A stretch of DNA of 64,000 nucleotides, from contig CALYLW010000285.1 of NCBI GenBank assembly GCA_944989445.1, positions 1,681,299 through 1,745,298 of the forward strand, in the 5' to 3' direction. Below, one piece after another: positions 1 to 11,562 of this stretch; position 1 is the first letter of the stretch; the number at the start of each line of letters is the position of its first letter. The stretch comes from Ampullaceana balthica (taxonomy: Eukaryota; Mollusca; Gastropoda; Lymnaeidae). The position numbers and the translations under genes were made by a program. The notes beneath the pieces were generated by a model. It saw only the letters and a list, made by a program, of their open reading frames with translations, did no database searches and was not told the origin of the DNA.

Positions 1-219
1 TTATGTATGATTACTACTTTACTCTTGGTTCTTCTATCCTCTAGTGTTTCAAGGTTTAATGATTTAACTAATGGCGTTATTCTTGTCAGTTTTGAATATT
101 CTCCAGTAATGAATCTGGCAGCTCTTTGTTTTTGAATTTGTTCTAGTTTATCAATGCTTTCTTTGGTGGATGGGTCCCATTCAGAAGATGCATATGCTAG
201 TACAGGTCTCGCCAAAGTG
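1..219 (-). mobile_element. LINE (non-LTR retrotransposon) fragment, C-terminal part of ORF2
   Basis: The minus strand reads about 72 uninterrupted residues with motifs such as RPVLAYASSEWDPSTK and QRAARFITGEYSKLTRIT. This layout (LAYASSxWDP, then AARF and a later LETLEDRR) is typical of the region after the reverse transcriptase domain in Jockey/CR1-type LINEs. The similarity stops abruptly near 219, so the copy is 5'-truncated, and it runs off the window at base 1. The same protein segment recurs on the plus strand at 42693-43055. It is a dead fragment. Confidence 0.75.
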
Positions 220-880
220 GATAAAAGAAAATATTAAAGTATCAACGAGGTAATCGTATATACGATTTAATATACACGTTTTAGTAATTCAAATAAACGT
301 TTTCATTATTGTCAAGTCAGCACGCCTTTCAGTTCTATATTAAAAGCAAAGATTTTGTATTCGAAATTAGTCTAAGACGCATTAAAATATTACATGTAAA
401 TAACAATCAAACAAAAACTATTGTGGGGAGGAGTCCGTAAATATTTTATTTTTTTAAACATACAAATATGCAATCTCAAAGTGTATAAATGAAAAACAAA
501 CGCTAAACTGATGCATAAGTGCATAAGTTGACAAATTTAATTTGCAGTAATAAATAAAGGCTTTGTAGTTCAAAACGTATCGAAACTTGACAACCAGAAG
601 ACAACCAATTGTAAATTGCATAAACCAAAAAACAAATGTCATACTTTGTTATCAGAAAATTAAATTTATAATTACGTACATAGTCATAATATTGACATGG
701 ACAAATACACAAAACGGACATTAAATAAAAAAAAATATAATATTAATCACATCAAATAAAACATGGCTCTTTTTTACTTCTTTCCTTCAAACATTAATAA
801 AGCTCAAATAATGACGTCACGTAACAATATTTTATGGCGAGAAACACATTTTGTTTATCCGGAAAGCAACATTTTTACGT
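220..880. other. AT-rich intergenic stretch, nothing recognised
   Basis: No coding region, RNA gene or clear repeat was recognised. Short open frames here lack codon structure or any familiar motif. Confidence 0.5.
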
Positions 881-2700
881 CTATATTTTTCATTTTTAAA
901 TCCCTTATATAAACTTCACCACCGTCTCTCTCTGTCTGTCGTGATCTCTGTCATTCGCGGGCGGGCGGGAAAACAAAAGTAAATAAAAATATATAAAAAA
1001 AACACTTTGTAAAAACGAGTCTTATATTAGAAATGCACTTTAAAAAAACAGCCGTTTATTACGTTGTGTAGCAGTTTCCGTCTGGCCGTCTTTGTTTTCT
1101 TTTCAGGTTGTTGTTTTGTTTTCATTGTGTGTTCCCACGAGCATGGCGGTAAATGACGGCCCATCCTCCCAGTGACCCCTTAGAAGGATCAGGCTCTTAT
1201 ACAACAGGTTGTGCCCGGTGCCCTGAGGTGTTACGTTAGCAACATTATATGTTTACCCACCCAAATGCTATTCAGTCCTCGGCACGCAACACACCATATC
1301 ACGGGACTGACCTCCCGTGCAGTAAAACACTGGTAGTTGGTCAGTCGCTCGTGACCCGTGTCGGTCAGTAAGGCGGACTACTGAGGTTTAACTCTAGCAG
1401 ACGTAAATCGAAAATATTTAATTAAATCTAGCCATGGAAAAATTCCACAAAAATACATACTATCACCGAAAATGAACATGTGTCCTAATTTTCAGAATGA
1501 TTGGATAACGGGAAGGGGTTCAAAATTGGGATATTAAAAATAGTCGGGTTTCCGATTAAACGTACACAGCTAGTTAATATAAGACTAGTAACAATGACAC
1601 ACTTCCCGTGATGCAATCGAGCTGAAATTTGGCACATAGACTCGTGGCACCTAACAATGCAACGTATCAAAATTTCAGATCGATCGAACGTACCGTAATT
1701 ACATTAATGCATTTTTAGTTTATCTCTCTATAAAATATTTTATTCAAATTCACGGTTTGTTATTGTTTTTACTAGTCTTATATTAGCTTGCTTTTTAAGT
1801 TTAATCGGAACCGTCCGTCCAACTATTTGTTTATATTTTTTTCACGTGCCCTGTTCACGCGTTGACGCCGACCGTCACTGTTCACACCCCCTACCGTCCC
1901 TGCGCCCAGGGGAGATAAAAACCAGGGGAGATAATTCTGTTTCAGTCTGTAAATGTCGCGTTTGAACATAATCACTACTTTTAGTTATGTCTCATATATA
2001 AGGGATTTATAGTCAAAGGGTAAGCTGGCTTTGCACTTACTGTAAAATGCGTAGACTAAAAAGTAGAAAATTAGTGCATTTTTAATATAAGACTAGTTTT
2101 TTAAAAAGTGTTTTTAAGGTTAATTATTCTTTCACGTCCCAGTTGAGTTGACGCGTTGACGCCCCCCGTCGATGTTCACACCCCTCCCGTCCCTTCCGCC
2201 GTTAAAGCCAGGGGATATCACTCGATGTCAGTCTGTAAATGTTTGTCGCGTTTGAACATAATCAATACTTTTAGTTATGTCTCATATATAAGGGATTTAT
2301 AGTAAAAACTTTGTTTTTACGGGGTTGTTTTATTTTTATAGGGAGTTATCTCGCATAGCGTCACGGACAGGACAGACGGACGTGACATACATTGCAAACT
2401 AGTGTATTACCCGTCAAAAATGACGGAAGTTTTCAAAATAAATACATTTCAGCTGAAATCTATTTATTTTGAAAAAATACACACCAGAATAAAAAATAAT
2501 GTAATACAGAACTTTGATTGATTTATTTATTTTTATATTATAATTATTCATTTATTTTCATATTGCACAATTTCATGTGAACGTTCGAAAAGAGTTATTT
2601 TTGGTGCAGTAATTTGGTGCGCTGGTTTCTAAAATTAGTAGCGTTACGGACAGGACAGATGGGATGTGACATACATTGCAAATTATGTATGTTGATTATG
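880..2700. repeat. Composite of dispersed repeat family (parts A-D)
   Basis: Several segments recur elsewhere. The block with TTTAAATCCCTTATAT (near 900) and the block with CTGAAATTTGGCACATAGAC (near 1621) recur in compact form at 32190-32410. The block ending CATATATAAGGGATTTATAG occurs twice here (about 1840-2020 and 2140-2310) and again at 32450-32595. The segment 2395-2700, with a 42-bp near-perfect palindrome, recurs at 39700-39975. The family looks like a non-autonomous mobile element, perhaps Helitron-like, but no terminal structure was proven. Confidence 0.55.
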
Positions 2701-3171
2701 TATATTGATGATATTTGTAACCTATGGCTAAGGTTGCTGAGTAAAACAAACGGGAATTTCCTTAATTAGTTATCGCAAACCTAAATTGAATTTACTTCCT
2801 TGATAAAACGGTTGCGGGATTTCCTTTTTTAAGGAAATTTTAATTACTGACGCTACTTAACGATGTTAATTAGCCATTATATTGACTATATTTTTATCCG
2901 TATAGTTAAAAATCTATAATGATACGTAAAAATGGGCAAATGAGTAATGACAATTGTCCTACATTAGTGGCTGATGTCACCTTTATACAAGTCTCATACT
3001 CCGACTATATAAGGGAATGCGAATAAAATTGAATATGTCATGTCATGTGGCTATAACTAAACTTTATTTTTACAAATGCGTATTTTTAAACGTATGTGAA
3101 TGACTATATTTAAAACAACACTAATCCCAATAACCATATAACGAGATCTCTTGCACTTGCATGCTATTCAA
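2700..3171. other. Intergenic, nothing recognised
   Basis: AT-rich sequence without recognisable genes or repeat units. Confidence 0.5.
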
Positions 3172-3548
3172 GGGGCCGTCCACAAATGACGTCACGCACA
3201 TATGGGGGCCGTCCACAAATGACGTCACGCACCTATGGACTTAAAATATGTGACTTGACATCATAATGCGTGACTTAAAATAAAAGGAACAGCTCCACTT
3301 AAATATTTGATTGCTTACAGTTTACTTAGTGACGTTTCAATGGCTTCACGCGTGTTGCGATATTAGAGTGCAGCCTTACGCTAAATAAGGACTTGCATGA
3401 CAACAACGTGATTAGAAACAAGCCCATTTTCAAATAGGAAATACGGCTTTTATTGGGGGGCTGGGATTGCAAAGCTTTATGAAGTCATATTTGAGGAAGG
3501 GGGTGCGAAGTCGGGCCCAAAATCGCGTGACGTTGTTTATGGACGGCC
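3172..3548. mobile_element. MITE of the GGGGCCGTCC family
   Basis: The left end reads GGGGCCGTCCACAAATGACG and is present twice in tandem (3172-3205 and about 3206-3239). The right end is the inverse, with CGTGACG followed by TTTATGGACGGCC at 3535-3548. The same inverted ends occur at 10386-10723, 17409-17696, 40331-40472 and 60095-60475. It has no coding capacity. The right flank is decayed, so no target duplication can be called here. Confidence 0.65.
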
Positions 3549-3714
3549 TGCCTCCCAACATTTATAACAGTACATACAACAAAGGTAACTGATATCGTTG
3601 GCATTCCTTATTGGCAGTAAATAAGCCACTATGATGCTGATTAAATAAACACTGCTGTGTACAGGGTCAGTTTTCAAATGAAATAAGATCAAGGTGTTAT
3701 CTTCCTTTCTTATC

Positions 3715-3925
3715 TGCTACAGACGCTCCTTCTATACAGAAGATTATTGCCTCCTGTTATTATCTATAGTCTATAGTCTATGGTTTGTGTCTGGTCATGC
3801 ATTCTTATTAGAGTTTTAAATGTTGATAAAGTGTTGGTTTTCCTGGTTTCTTCAGGCAACCCATTCTACGCCCGAATACCGGACCGGGAAAAAAAACGAG
3901 AATATATATTTATGTGTTTGTTCTT
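3715..3925 (-). mobile_element. LINE 3'-end fragment with tail
   Basis: On the minus strand this matches the 3' end of the LINE copy at 42693-43132: the stretch coding for the residues before the stop, then the tail motif ATAATCTTCTGTATAGAAGG and a GATAAGA-rich end. The reading frame is interrupted. A short duplication, CTATAGACTATAGA, lies in the tail region. Confidence 0.65.
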
Positions 3926-3929
3926 GCAT

Positions 3930-5040
3930 AAATTAGAACATCTTTCAATTCGGTGGACGTTGTTTGAACCATGTCTCAATCACTGTCAGAAATTCCAGCC
4001 TTCATAACACGACACTTCAAATTCTTTTTAAAATATTGATTTTTTTTTAAAAAACGTTATAACCGTAAAAACTTTTAAAAAGAGTTGGCCTTTGCTATTT
4101 AAAATTTATACTATTTTTTTTTGTACCCTGCCAAATTAAAACGCTAAAAAATTGGTAAAAATTGTTTCAAATGCCTAGCCAGCAAACATAATGTACGCCT
4201 GTGTTATATTTCGTATCAGATAATGTACATGCTAATGTGTACTCAAACTTTGGGGTCGTTGGTAAACTAGAAGCAGAAACCTTTTTATTCCGAGACATCA
4301 GTGGCTACCAAACTGAAGAGAACTGGTCAAACAGCTGACTCGAGTGTTACCTCTCACCAAAAGCTCGTCTGCTACTGTTAGCCCCCCCCCCTGTTCTTAG
4401 CTTCCACGGTGTTAGGGAATTGACAGGTTTAAGTTTTGACCCATGTTCGACCCCCCCTCCCCCTTTTCCCCCTCTCGATACCTCCCGCCAAAATAAGTGA
4501 CAAAGCCAGGCGCCAACAAAGGACTTATCCCATGTTAGCCCCGCCAGACATAACAACACACTCCTCCTCACCCCACCCCCATTATACACGATACTCCCTA
4601 CACAGCGCCGACACAAGTTCAATGCGCGCCCAGGGGCAAAATTATAGGAAGTTCTATTTCTACCTACTCTGCTCTACACACATGATATAAAACCAGATCT
4701 TTGCTTTCTGAGATGATGATCAAGACAACGACATACACAAGAAATTACCTAGATGGTCCGACGTGTCCAAAATAAGTGGACTGAAGTTGGGAAAATGTTC
4801 TAATCATTTGGTTTCGATTAGCTTTTCTGGATCCGTTTCTTGATCATGCCATGAGGATCTTTGCTTTCACCGGGAGACTCTGTTTTAACAAATTAAGTCC
4901 CCATGCCCATATTTAAAATAATATCACCCACTTGATTTTTATTAAATTGTGAATCAGGGTTTTATTAAGTTTTATGTCTTACAATATGGGCTGCATATGA
5001 ACTGAATGCATTTGTGTATCATTATTGGAAATTCTACCAT
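3930..5040. other. Intergenic, includes a C-rich tract
   Basis: No gene recognised. A pyrimidine-rich block lies at about 4381-4490, with homopolymer C runs. Short frames over it are low-complexity artefacts. Confidence 0.45.
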
Positions 5041-5041
5041 C

Positions 5042-5135
5042 ATGAGTTTAGCCAGCGGCGGCGTAACAAGGCGGGGGCAAAGGGGGCGGTTTTCCCGAGA
5101 AACACATTTATAAGGGCGGTTAATTCTCTAGCTCT
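5042..5135. mobile_element. Possible end of a hAT/Tip100-like MITE
   Basis: CAGCGGCGGCGTAACAAGG followed by a G-rich run resembles the CAGTGGCGTAG-type ends seen at 26460, 53783 and 60027. The other end was not found. Confidence 0.3.
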
Positions 5136-5138
5136 CTC

Positions 5139-5395
5139 CTGGGGAAGTTTCCCAGTGCGGTTAGCAGTGATCTAAGCCAGTGATCACGGCTATGACATAG
5201 CCTATGTTGTGGGTACGATGGCGCTCCGAATGGGTACCTAACACTAGTTCGGGAAAGAAAGGCGGCTGGGTATTGAGTGGAACCCTCATAACCTTGGCCT
5301 GCGGACGCTGCGTCACTAGCCAACAGTCCGGCATGGTCTGTGGACGCAATAATCTTCTGTATAGAAGGAGCGTCTGTAGAGATAAGACAAGACAT
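5139..5395 (+). mobile_element. tRNA-derived SINE (degenerate head)
   Basis: The body shares GAATGGGTACCTAACACTAG, GGCGGCTGGGT and CATGGTCTGTGGACGCAAT with the SINE copies at 12309-12555 and 33023-33448. The 3' end carries ATAATCTTCTGTATAGAAGG and a GATAAGA-rich tail, the same tail as the LINE at 42693-43132. The tRNA-like head near 5160-5220 is degenerate. Confidence 0.7.
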
Positions 5396-6160
5396 AAGAC
5401 TGAAGCAGTTTGTGTTGTCAGACAATGAAAGTTTACATTCTTGATTATTAATGTACAAACTGAGGCAGTATAAAGATCAATATATCTTTTGTTTTAGGGC
5501 AAAGGCAATAAAGATACATTAACGATTTGGTGGCTATCAAAGAGAGGATTTATTTGTGCTTTCGTTTCCTGTGCAAATTCTAAACATTAAACAGACCTGT
5601 CTTGTGTAGTCTGTAGTTGAAATGTAGTGTAAATCGATTTGTGCTAAACGAAACTCAAAATTAAATTTTGGGGAAATACTTTATTTTACAGTTAGTGGGG
5701 ATTTTATTATAATCTGAAGGAAGACATATTCTCCCAAGGAGCACTTACTTAAAATTAATTTCGCCTAGGGGAGGGGGGTGGGTGGAACTATTTATGGGGG
5801 AGGATTTATTTTACGCGGCGGCTTGTAAGCCAAATATTTATAAATATTAACTATGGAATACCTTGCGATATGTAAACAGTTGAAAATAATGTTACCAAAA
5901 TTATTTTTTAGCACCTCGTGGCCAATGAATGCTTCTGCAAAATCGTATCGTCTTAATTTTTCTATTAAGTGTATTGATAGGTGTTTAAATAATAAGAACG
6001 ATATTGATTGGCATTGTAAAAATGAGATTTTAATTTTATCTTTAAAAAGATCGATTCTTTTTACAATATCAACTTTAAAATATTTTAAAATCATTAGGCA
6101 TTAGGTATGAATTATGATTAACAATAAATCATATATAATGGGACTGCGAAAAAGTTTTAA
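5396..6160. other. Intergenic, nothing recognised
   Basis: AT-rich sequence with a short G-rich run near 5767. No gene or repeat family recognised. Confidence 0.45.
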
Positions 6161-6164
6161 ATAA

Positions 6165-6418
6165 AATACAAAATACACAAACAAATTGTGTAATCAAAAC
6201 AATACATTTATATCTTCAAATTATTAAGACTCACGTAACTATTTTCTTGATAAATCGTGACGTCATAATTTACATTCATATAATATTAATACTCATGTAA
6301 GTACTGTATGTTAATTGTACTGATGAAGGCATTCGCCGAAACATTTACTGTCGTGTTAGTTCAATAATAAAACTTAAATTTATTGTTCTCATTACACAAT
6401 TTGTTTTTGTATTTTTAC
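6165..6418. mobile_element. Foldback element with hammerhead-ribozyme-like core
   Basis: The outer arms are inverted: ATACACAAACAAATTGTGTA at about 6169-6192 and its complement at about 6394-6413. Inside, the plus strand has CTGATGA (6320-6326), a potential GGC/GCC stem II and GAAAC (6338-6342), then TTTACTGTC. A relative with the same arms lies at 28890-29152. The core layout is that of hammerhead ribozymes, which are known in Penelope-like elements and retrozymes. Stem I pairing around the core is poor here, so activity is doubtful. Confidence 0.5.
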
Positions 6419-6419
6419 A

Positions 6420-7140
6420 GCAATAATGTTTACAGTTTTAAAAAATAAGTAATAAAGCCCACGGCAGTCTTCATCAAAATAATAATCTGACGACTCGGTT
6501 AGCGTGTTACATTTTCTGTTTTTTTTTAAAACTGAGAATATTTGGTCACTGAACAGTTCATACATGTTCTGATCATAAATAAGATTAATCAACTAGATGA
6601 AATGACAAGTTCCTGTGAATCAATCCGTATAACATATAATTCCTATTATTTTTTTATTTTTTTTAAAAAGGACCGGAACTCATATTTAACACAACCTTAT
6701 ATAGCAATAAGATCAAACATTCCAGGCCAGGTAGTAATATAAAAAAGTCTGTGAAAAATAGGTGCTGTAAGGAAAGCTGTATGTAACAAGTGTGTCCTGC
6801 TAGAAAAAAAGCAATGATAATATAAATATAACAAGTTCCCGTGATTGGGTCCATATAAAAAATGTAATGTTCAATCCAATAGATATAGCTACAATTTAAT
6901 GGTATCGATGAGAGTACGTTTTTATTTATATTGCCTACAATTGCCAAAATTGGGTCTTTAAAAACTATACATGACTAGAGTCTCAAGCTCATTTTCTAAA
7001 CAAAACAAAAAAAAATGTTGAGCTTTCTTTATTTTAAATTTTTTTTAATTTTGGTGTGTGTCTTACTAGACGTTAAAATTAGTAATAAGAATTTTCGAAA
7101 CATGGTTATATTTGTCTTGGAATTTTGAAACGTATGTAAG
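6420..7140. other. Intergenic, nothing recognised
   Basis: AT-rich. No coding or repeat structure recognised. Confidence 0.4.
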
Positions 7141-7154
7141 TAATTGTAACATTG

Positions 7155-7445
7155 ATAACAGGTTTTGAAATACCATTCATTATAACTATTATTACATGTT
7201 TTGAAATACCATTCATTATAACTATTATTACATGTTTTGAAATGTGAGTAATTATAACACGATTAACATGATTTTAAATTTCAGTAATTATAATCTTATG
7301 ACAAAATGTGTTTAAGTGTCATGCATTATTATATGTCAAGTTTTAAACTGCCAGTAACTATGATATAAACATGTGTCAAACAGTCAGTAACTATGATATA
7401 AATATGTGTCAAACTGTCAGTAACTATGATATAAACAAACTGTTA
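7155..7445. repeat. Two short minisatellites
   Basis: GTTTTGAAATACCATTCATT units of about 37 bp (two and a half copies, 7160-7250) are followed by degenerate units built around GTAACTATGATATAAA (7366-7445). Confidence 0.6.
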
Positions 7446-8782
7446 GTAACTAAAACATGGACTTGTCAATGACTGAAACGTTCCAACAATTTTTGCTATC
7501 ACAATTTTCTAAAAAAAGATCAAATCCCGAAAATTTGAAATCTCTTACTCAATATCTATTTTAGTCTTCAAAAGTTTTATTTCAATAACTTAGTGACTAG
7601 ACAACTTTTTTACTTAAGTACTGCCCACACAATTTATTTATAGATAAACATTTTCTCCTACAAATCTAAACTAAACTTTTCTCGTGAAAACACTTTGACA
7701 TATTTAAAATGATAGTGTGTATTGTCTCGTCTGCTTTGTGTACTTATTTAAAATTCTTATGAAACTTAACTGTATTAATGACGAATTCCTAGAAACTATA
7801 TAAAAAAAAGTCTCGTGCAATTTTCTTTAAAGTATCTACAGAGGAATTCCGATTATTGACTTTTAAATAGATAGGGAAGTTAAAATTCATTTTAAAAATT
7901 GTATTATTATTATTATAATTGTTTTTTTAAAAAGAACTTTCTCTAGGATCGAATGAAATCGTTAAAAAAATAAATTTCTAGAGGTTACAGTGTCTTTTCA
8001 GTTGTGATTTCTTCTATATGAGTTAAATACATATTTAGCAGATCTCGTTATAATTGTCTATTGACTGCATGTACTGAATATGAAAGTGTCAATAGACGAT
8101 TTAGCGATGATTGGCCTGTCACATAATCTGCTGTATTTACTGAGGTATAGCTAGAGGTGAGGGACAAAGGAAGAGCCCAGTAGATTTTAAAAAAAAATTT
8201 GATGAAGTGTTTTTCCCTCACTCATTAACGAACAGGTACAATTAAAGAGTGCATGTTTTGTCAATTTATTTGAATTTACGCAAATATTGTTCACTAAAAA
8301 TATTTTACAAAAATAATGCACGGAAAAGAGTCCATTTTTAGGGTCAATTACAAGAGTCAATTTTAACAGTAATTTATAATGTCAGCTTTAAATTAAATTG
8401 TTTTGTTGTTTGTTGTTTTTGTTGTTGTAAAGAGCTGAAGTTTTCCATTCGGCAAAATCCCTTTTATCTGCATTGAAACTCAACTTAACTCGAGCTGGCA
8501 ACCATAACATGGTGTCAGCAACCCAGGTTGCCACCAATCCAGGTTGTTACTTAGGTTGTGACCACAGCAGGCTGCAACGTTCTCTGCAGGCCATCAGAGG
8601 AGACTCAAAGGAGGTCCATGGGTAATGCTGTAAGTGGATGGTGGGATGTAGGACAGCACACTATACGCTGGACTGGAGGCTACAGTGGTCATCTCTGCTA
8701 CAGTTAAATCCATCATCTGATCTAACTAGCAACAGATGACCACATTCTGGTTTAACTGACCAACCTTTGACCACAGTCTGGT
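7446..8782. other. AT-rich stretch, probable 3' flank of the RING gene
   Basis: No gene recognised. On the minus strand this is downstream of the RING stop codon. A candidate AATAAA lies at 8265-8270 on the minus strand, about 0.5 kb past the stop. Confidence 0.35.
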
Positions 8783-9712
8783 TTAACTGAGGTATGTATC
8801 CACGGTCGCCAGTATACGTTTATTGCACTGACCACACACAGACGTTTTCCCAGCACACATTTTGCAGGTGACGAAATGTCCGCAGGGCAGAAAGGTGATG
8901 CCCCGTGTGTTCACCCGACAGTCCATGCAAATTTTTAACCTCTCCAACATGTAATGTTCGTTGGTCACCGCGACCAGGCATTCGTTTCTCAGCCAATCTC
9001 TCCCCCTCTCCCCACGTTCAACGCTTTTCTCTGGGAGGTAAGTAGAAAGTGTAGACACAAGCTGTACAGTTTTTAGTGTCTTTTGGTTTGTGCTGTCGGC
9101 TACTTCTCTGGATTCTGTAATCGAACTTCCCGCCGGTGACTGAGATGTCCTTTCACTACCAACAGCACTACCACCACTGTAACCGTTTTTCAAACCGCTA
9201 ATCCGGTGGCCATGACTTTCCTCTGTCCGTCCATCGACATTATTAGTTACGGGATGATCCTTTGGAGTTCTGCCGCCCGAATTCTTCAAAGCGAAACTAA
9301 GATGATCGGGAATCTCCATTTCTGTCAAGCGGCTCATCAAACTTGGGGTTAACCTTTTTTCAAGGTCCTCACAAGCGTCCAGCAAGGACACTGTCGTCAC
9401 GGTCACTGCCTTGACCAGCAGTTCCATCCCCGCGTGAACAACAAGCAACAACGGGAAAGAGCTTCCTTCGGCCACTGACCTGATGGCGAGCGAGTGATCC
9501 CTGCACAATCGTGTGGCCCGGTCCTCATCTCTTTGGAGAATGGCTTCAAACAGTTTGGAAGAACGGCGGGGTTGTTGGGATGTTACATAGCAACGAGATG
9601 ACCGTGAGTCTGAAACAAGTAGGTGTGTGTCGGACGACGGAGTCTTGGTCATTGGGGTCCCTAGAAGGCTTGGGGAATCGTGATGTTGATTGACAACGCA
9701 CTGACAAGACAT
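8783..9712 (-). CDS. RING-finger protein with IAP-type C-terminal RING
   Basis: The open frame gives 309 residues from the first ATG, which has A at -3. The last ~48 residues form a C3HC4 RING: CMDC, then FLPCGHFVTCKMC, then CGQC, ending in TVDTYLS. That ending closely resembles the IAP/BIRC RING, which characteristically ends TVRTFLS. RING domains of this type act as E3 ubiquitin ligases and mediate dimerisation, so that role is expected. The first ~200 residues are not recognised; they are Ser/Thr-rich around residues 150-220. No BIR repeat is seen in the frame or in the 3.4 kb upstream. A possible splice acceptor (TTGAACCACAG) lies just before the ATG, so this may instead be the last exon of a longer gene. 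The frame has no stops and normal codon variety, unlike the repeat-derived frames. Confidence 0.8.
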   Translation of the reverse strand: MSCQCVVNQHHDSPSLLGTPMTKTPSSDTHLLVSDSRSSRCYVTSQQPRRSSKLFEAILQRDEDRATRLCRDHSLAIRSVAEGSSFPLLLVVHAGMELLVKAVTVTTVSLLDACEDLEKRLTPSLMSRLTEMEIPDHLSFALKNSGGRTPKDHPVTNNVDGRTEESHGHRISGLKNGYSGGSAVGSERTSQSPAGSSITESREVADSTNQKTLKTVQLVSTLSTYLPEKSVERGERGRDWLRNECLVAVTNEHYMLERLKICMDCRVNTRGITFLPCGHFVTCKMCAGKTSVCGQCNKRILATVDTYLS

Positions 9713-9724
9713 CCTGTGGTTCAA

Positions 9725-10385
9725 GATGAAACAAGATAAATTTGATTCGTGTTTTTAATTGTTACACTAGTTATTAAAAACTGTTTGTTGTTTACCGAAC
9801 CGTCTGTGATCCATTCCCTTCACTAATGGCAATTATAAGTCCATATGGTTTTATTTGAGTTGTGTGTATGAGTTGGAGACTATTAACCTTTCACCTTTCA
9901 TGCTGTTATAAGTTGTAGAGCATACATATTGACAGCACCGGGGCAAATAGCTAAACCTTTTGTTACTTACAAAAAGTAGATGGATTTTAAAAAATACTCC
10001 GCTGTTCCCTTTAAGTACTAAAATGAACGAAGAAAGTTTTATTGTTTATAACGCTTTATTTGTCAATTTTATACTTAAAGTGAACTGCGGAGTAATTTCT
10101 TTCCTTTTTTTCTATCGAAACCATGTTTAAAATTCCATACCACACGATATTTCATAAAAGGTTTGCTGCATGTTTTGTATTGCTCAAACAAGGACATGAT
10201 AATAAATAAAATCGAACGTAGATGTTGAGATCGAGTCATATCCGTGGTCCAAAATATGTTTTGCAACCATAGAAAGTCCCATAAGAATAACATGATCAAC
10301 AACACCACAGTTATGACCATCTACATTCATTTAATAACTGTAATGAAGATGTCTAAATTCATCCAAAAAAAAATAGACGTATTAA
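9725..10385. other. Intergenic, upstream of the RING gene
   Basis: No gene, BIR-domain exon or clear promoter motif recognised. Confidence 0.4.
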
Positions 10386-10723
10386 GGGGCAGTCCATAAA
10401 GTACGTCACACTATTTTTGACGATTTTTAACTCCCCCTATCTCCCCCTTGTCAAAAATCTTGGACCCCCCCCCCGCCTAAAGTACGTCACACTATTTTTG
10501 ACGATTTTTAACTCCCCCTATCTCCCCCTTGTCAAAAATCTTGGAAACCGCCTAAAGTACGTCACACTTTCGACAAAGAAAGTCCTTTTTGTTAACAAAA
10601 TAATTAAAATTTAATATAAAACACCGTGACATAACGCATGGCCGGATCCCCCCTGTCACAAACTGTCAACTTTCTTACACCCCCTTCCACCTCTGGAGCG
10701 TGACGTACTTTATTGACGGCCCC
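10386..10723. mobile_element. MITE of the GGGGCCGTCC family
   Basis: The left end GGGGCAGTCCATAAAGTACG and the right end (inverse of GGGGCCGTCAATAAAGTACG) are inverted repeats. The flanks are TAA on the left and AAA on the right, i.e. a 3-bp duplication with one change. Part of the left half is duplicated (about 10412-10470 and 10488-10546: ACTATTTTTGACGATTTTTA). Non-coding. Confidence 0.75.
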
Positions 10724-10789
10724 AAACAGTTAATAGTCCTTTTCAAATCGTTAAGTTAATATGTTAAAGGACCTTTCACATCTTATATA

Positions 10790-10985
10790 TTATCTATAAT
10801 AATAAAAGGCAATTTTCTGTCCGTTCTGTCCGGTCCTCGATAGCGATTGGTCCCTCAAACTCCCACAGACTCCTACAGCCAATCAGTAGCAAAGAAAAAA
10901 AATAGACATACAGTGTATTGAACAAATTTACTCGGACGTTCAAAACGAGTTATTTTTGGTGCAGTGTATTTGTCATCATTCAGTA
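10790..10985. repeat. Fragment of dispersed repeat family
   Basis: TCTATAATAATAAAAGGCAA opens the segment. Further in, ACGAGTTATTTTTGGTGCAG matches the repeat copies near 2590-2620 and 39880-39900. Probably a truncated non-autonomous element. Confidence 0.5.
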
Positions 10986-11460
10986 CTGTGTTCCCATCTT
11001 GAAGTGTGTCTCTCCTGCTAATCACCACTGTTACTCCTAGACAATATGCCACTGAAACGGAGGCGGAACGTCGCTTTGTTGCTCGTTTTTTATATAACGC
11101 GAAAATGTCAATTTTTTACCCCCCCCCTCATATAACATTATGTAACATTAATTATGTCCCCCAATATAACAAAAATAACAAATTTGCATCAACCCCCTCC
11201 CCCCTTCGGCGTTATATAGGATGTGAAGGCCCCTAATTAACATAGAAGAATAGTATGCTATTTAAAATGGCTCTAATGTTATCAACCATAATGATTAAAT
11301 TCGTTTACTATTAATCAAGAAAAGTGAAATTCAAGCAATTTAAAAGCTAAAGATTTTAAAACCGCAAGTGGATTAAAAGTAAATTGAGAAATAAACAAAC
11401 AACAAAAAAAAACATTTTAAAAGCAACAACTGAAATTATTTTTTAAGAAATAAAAACACG
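10986..11460. other. Intergenic, nothing recognised
   Basis: Pyrimidine-rich patches near 11118 and 11197. No gene seen. Confidence 0.4.
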
Positions 11461-11468
11461 CTCGCACG

Positions 11469-11558
<90 letters not shown>

Positions 11559-11562
11559 TATA
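11461..11562. repeat. (CA)n microsatellite
   Basis: Nearly pure CA dinucleotide repeat with a few CG and AA interruptions. Confidence 0.95.
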
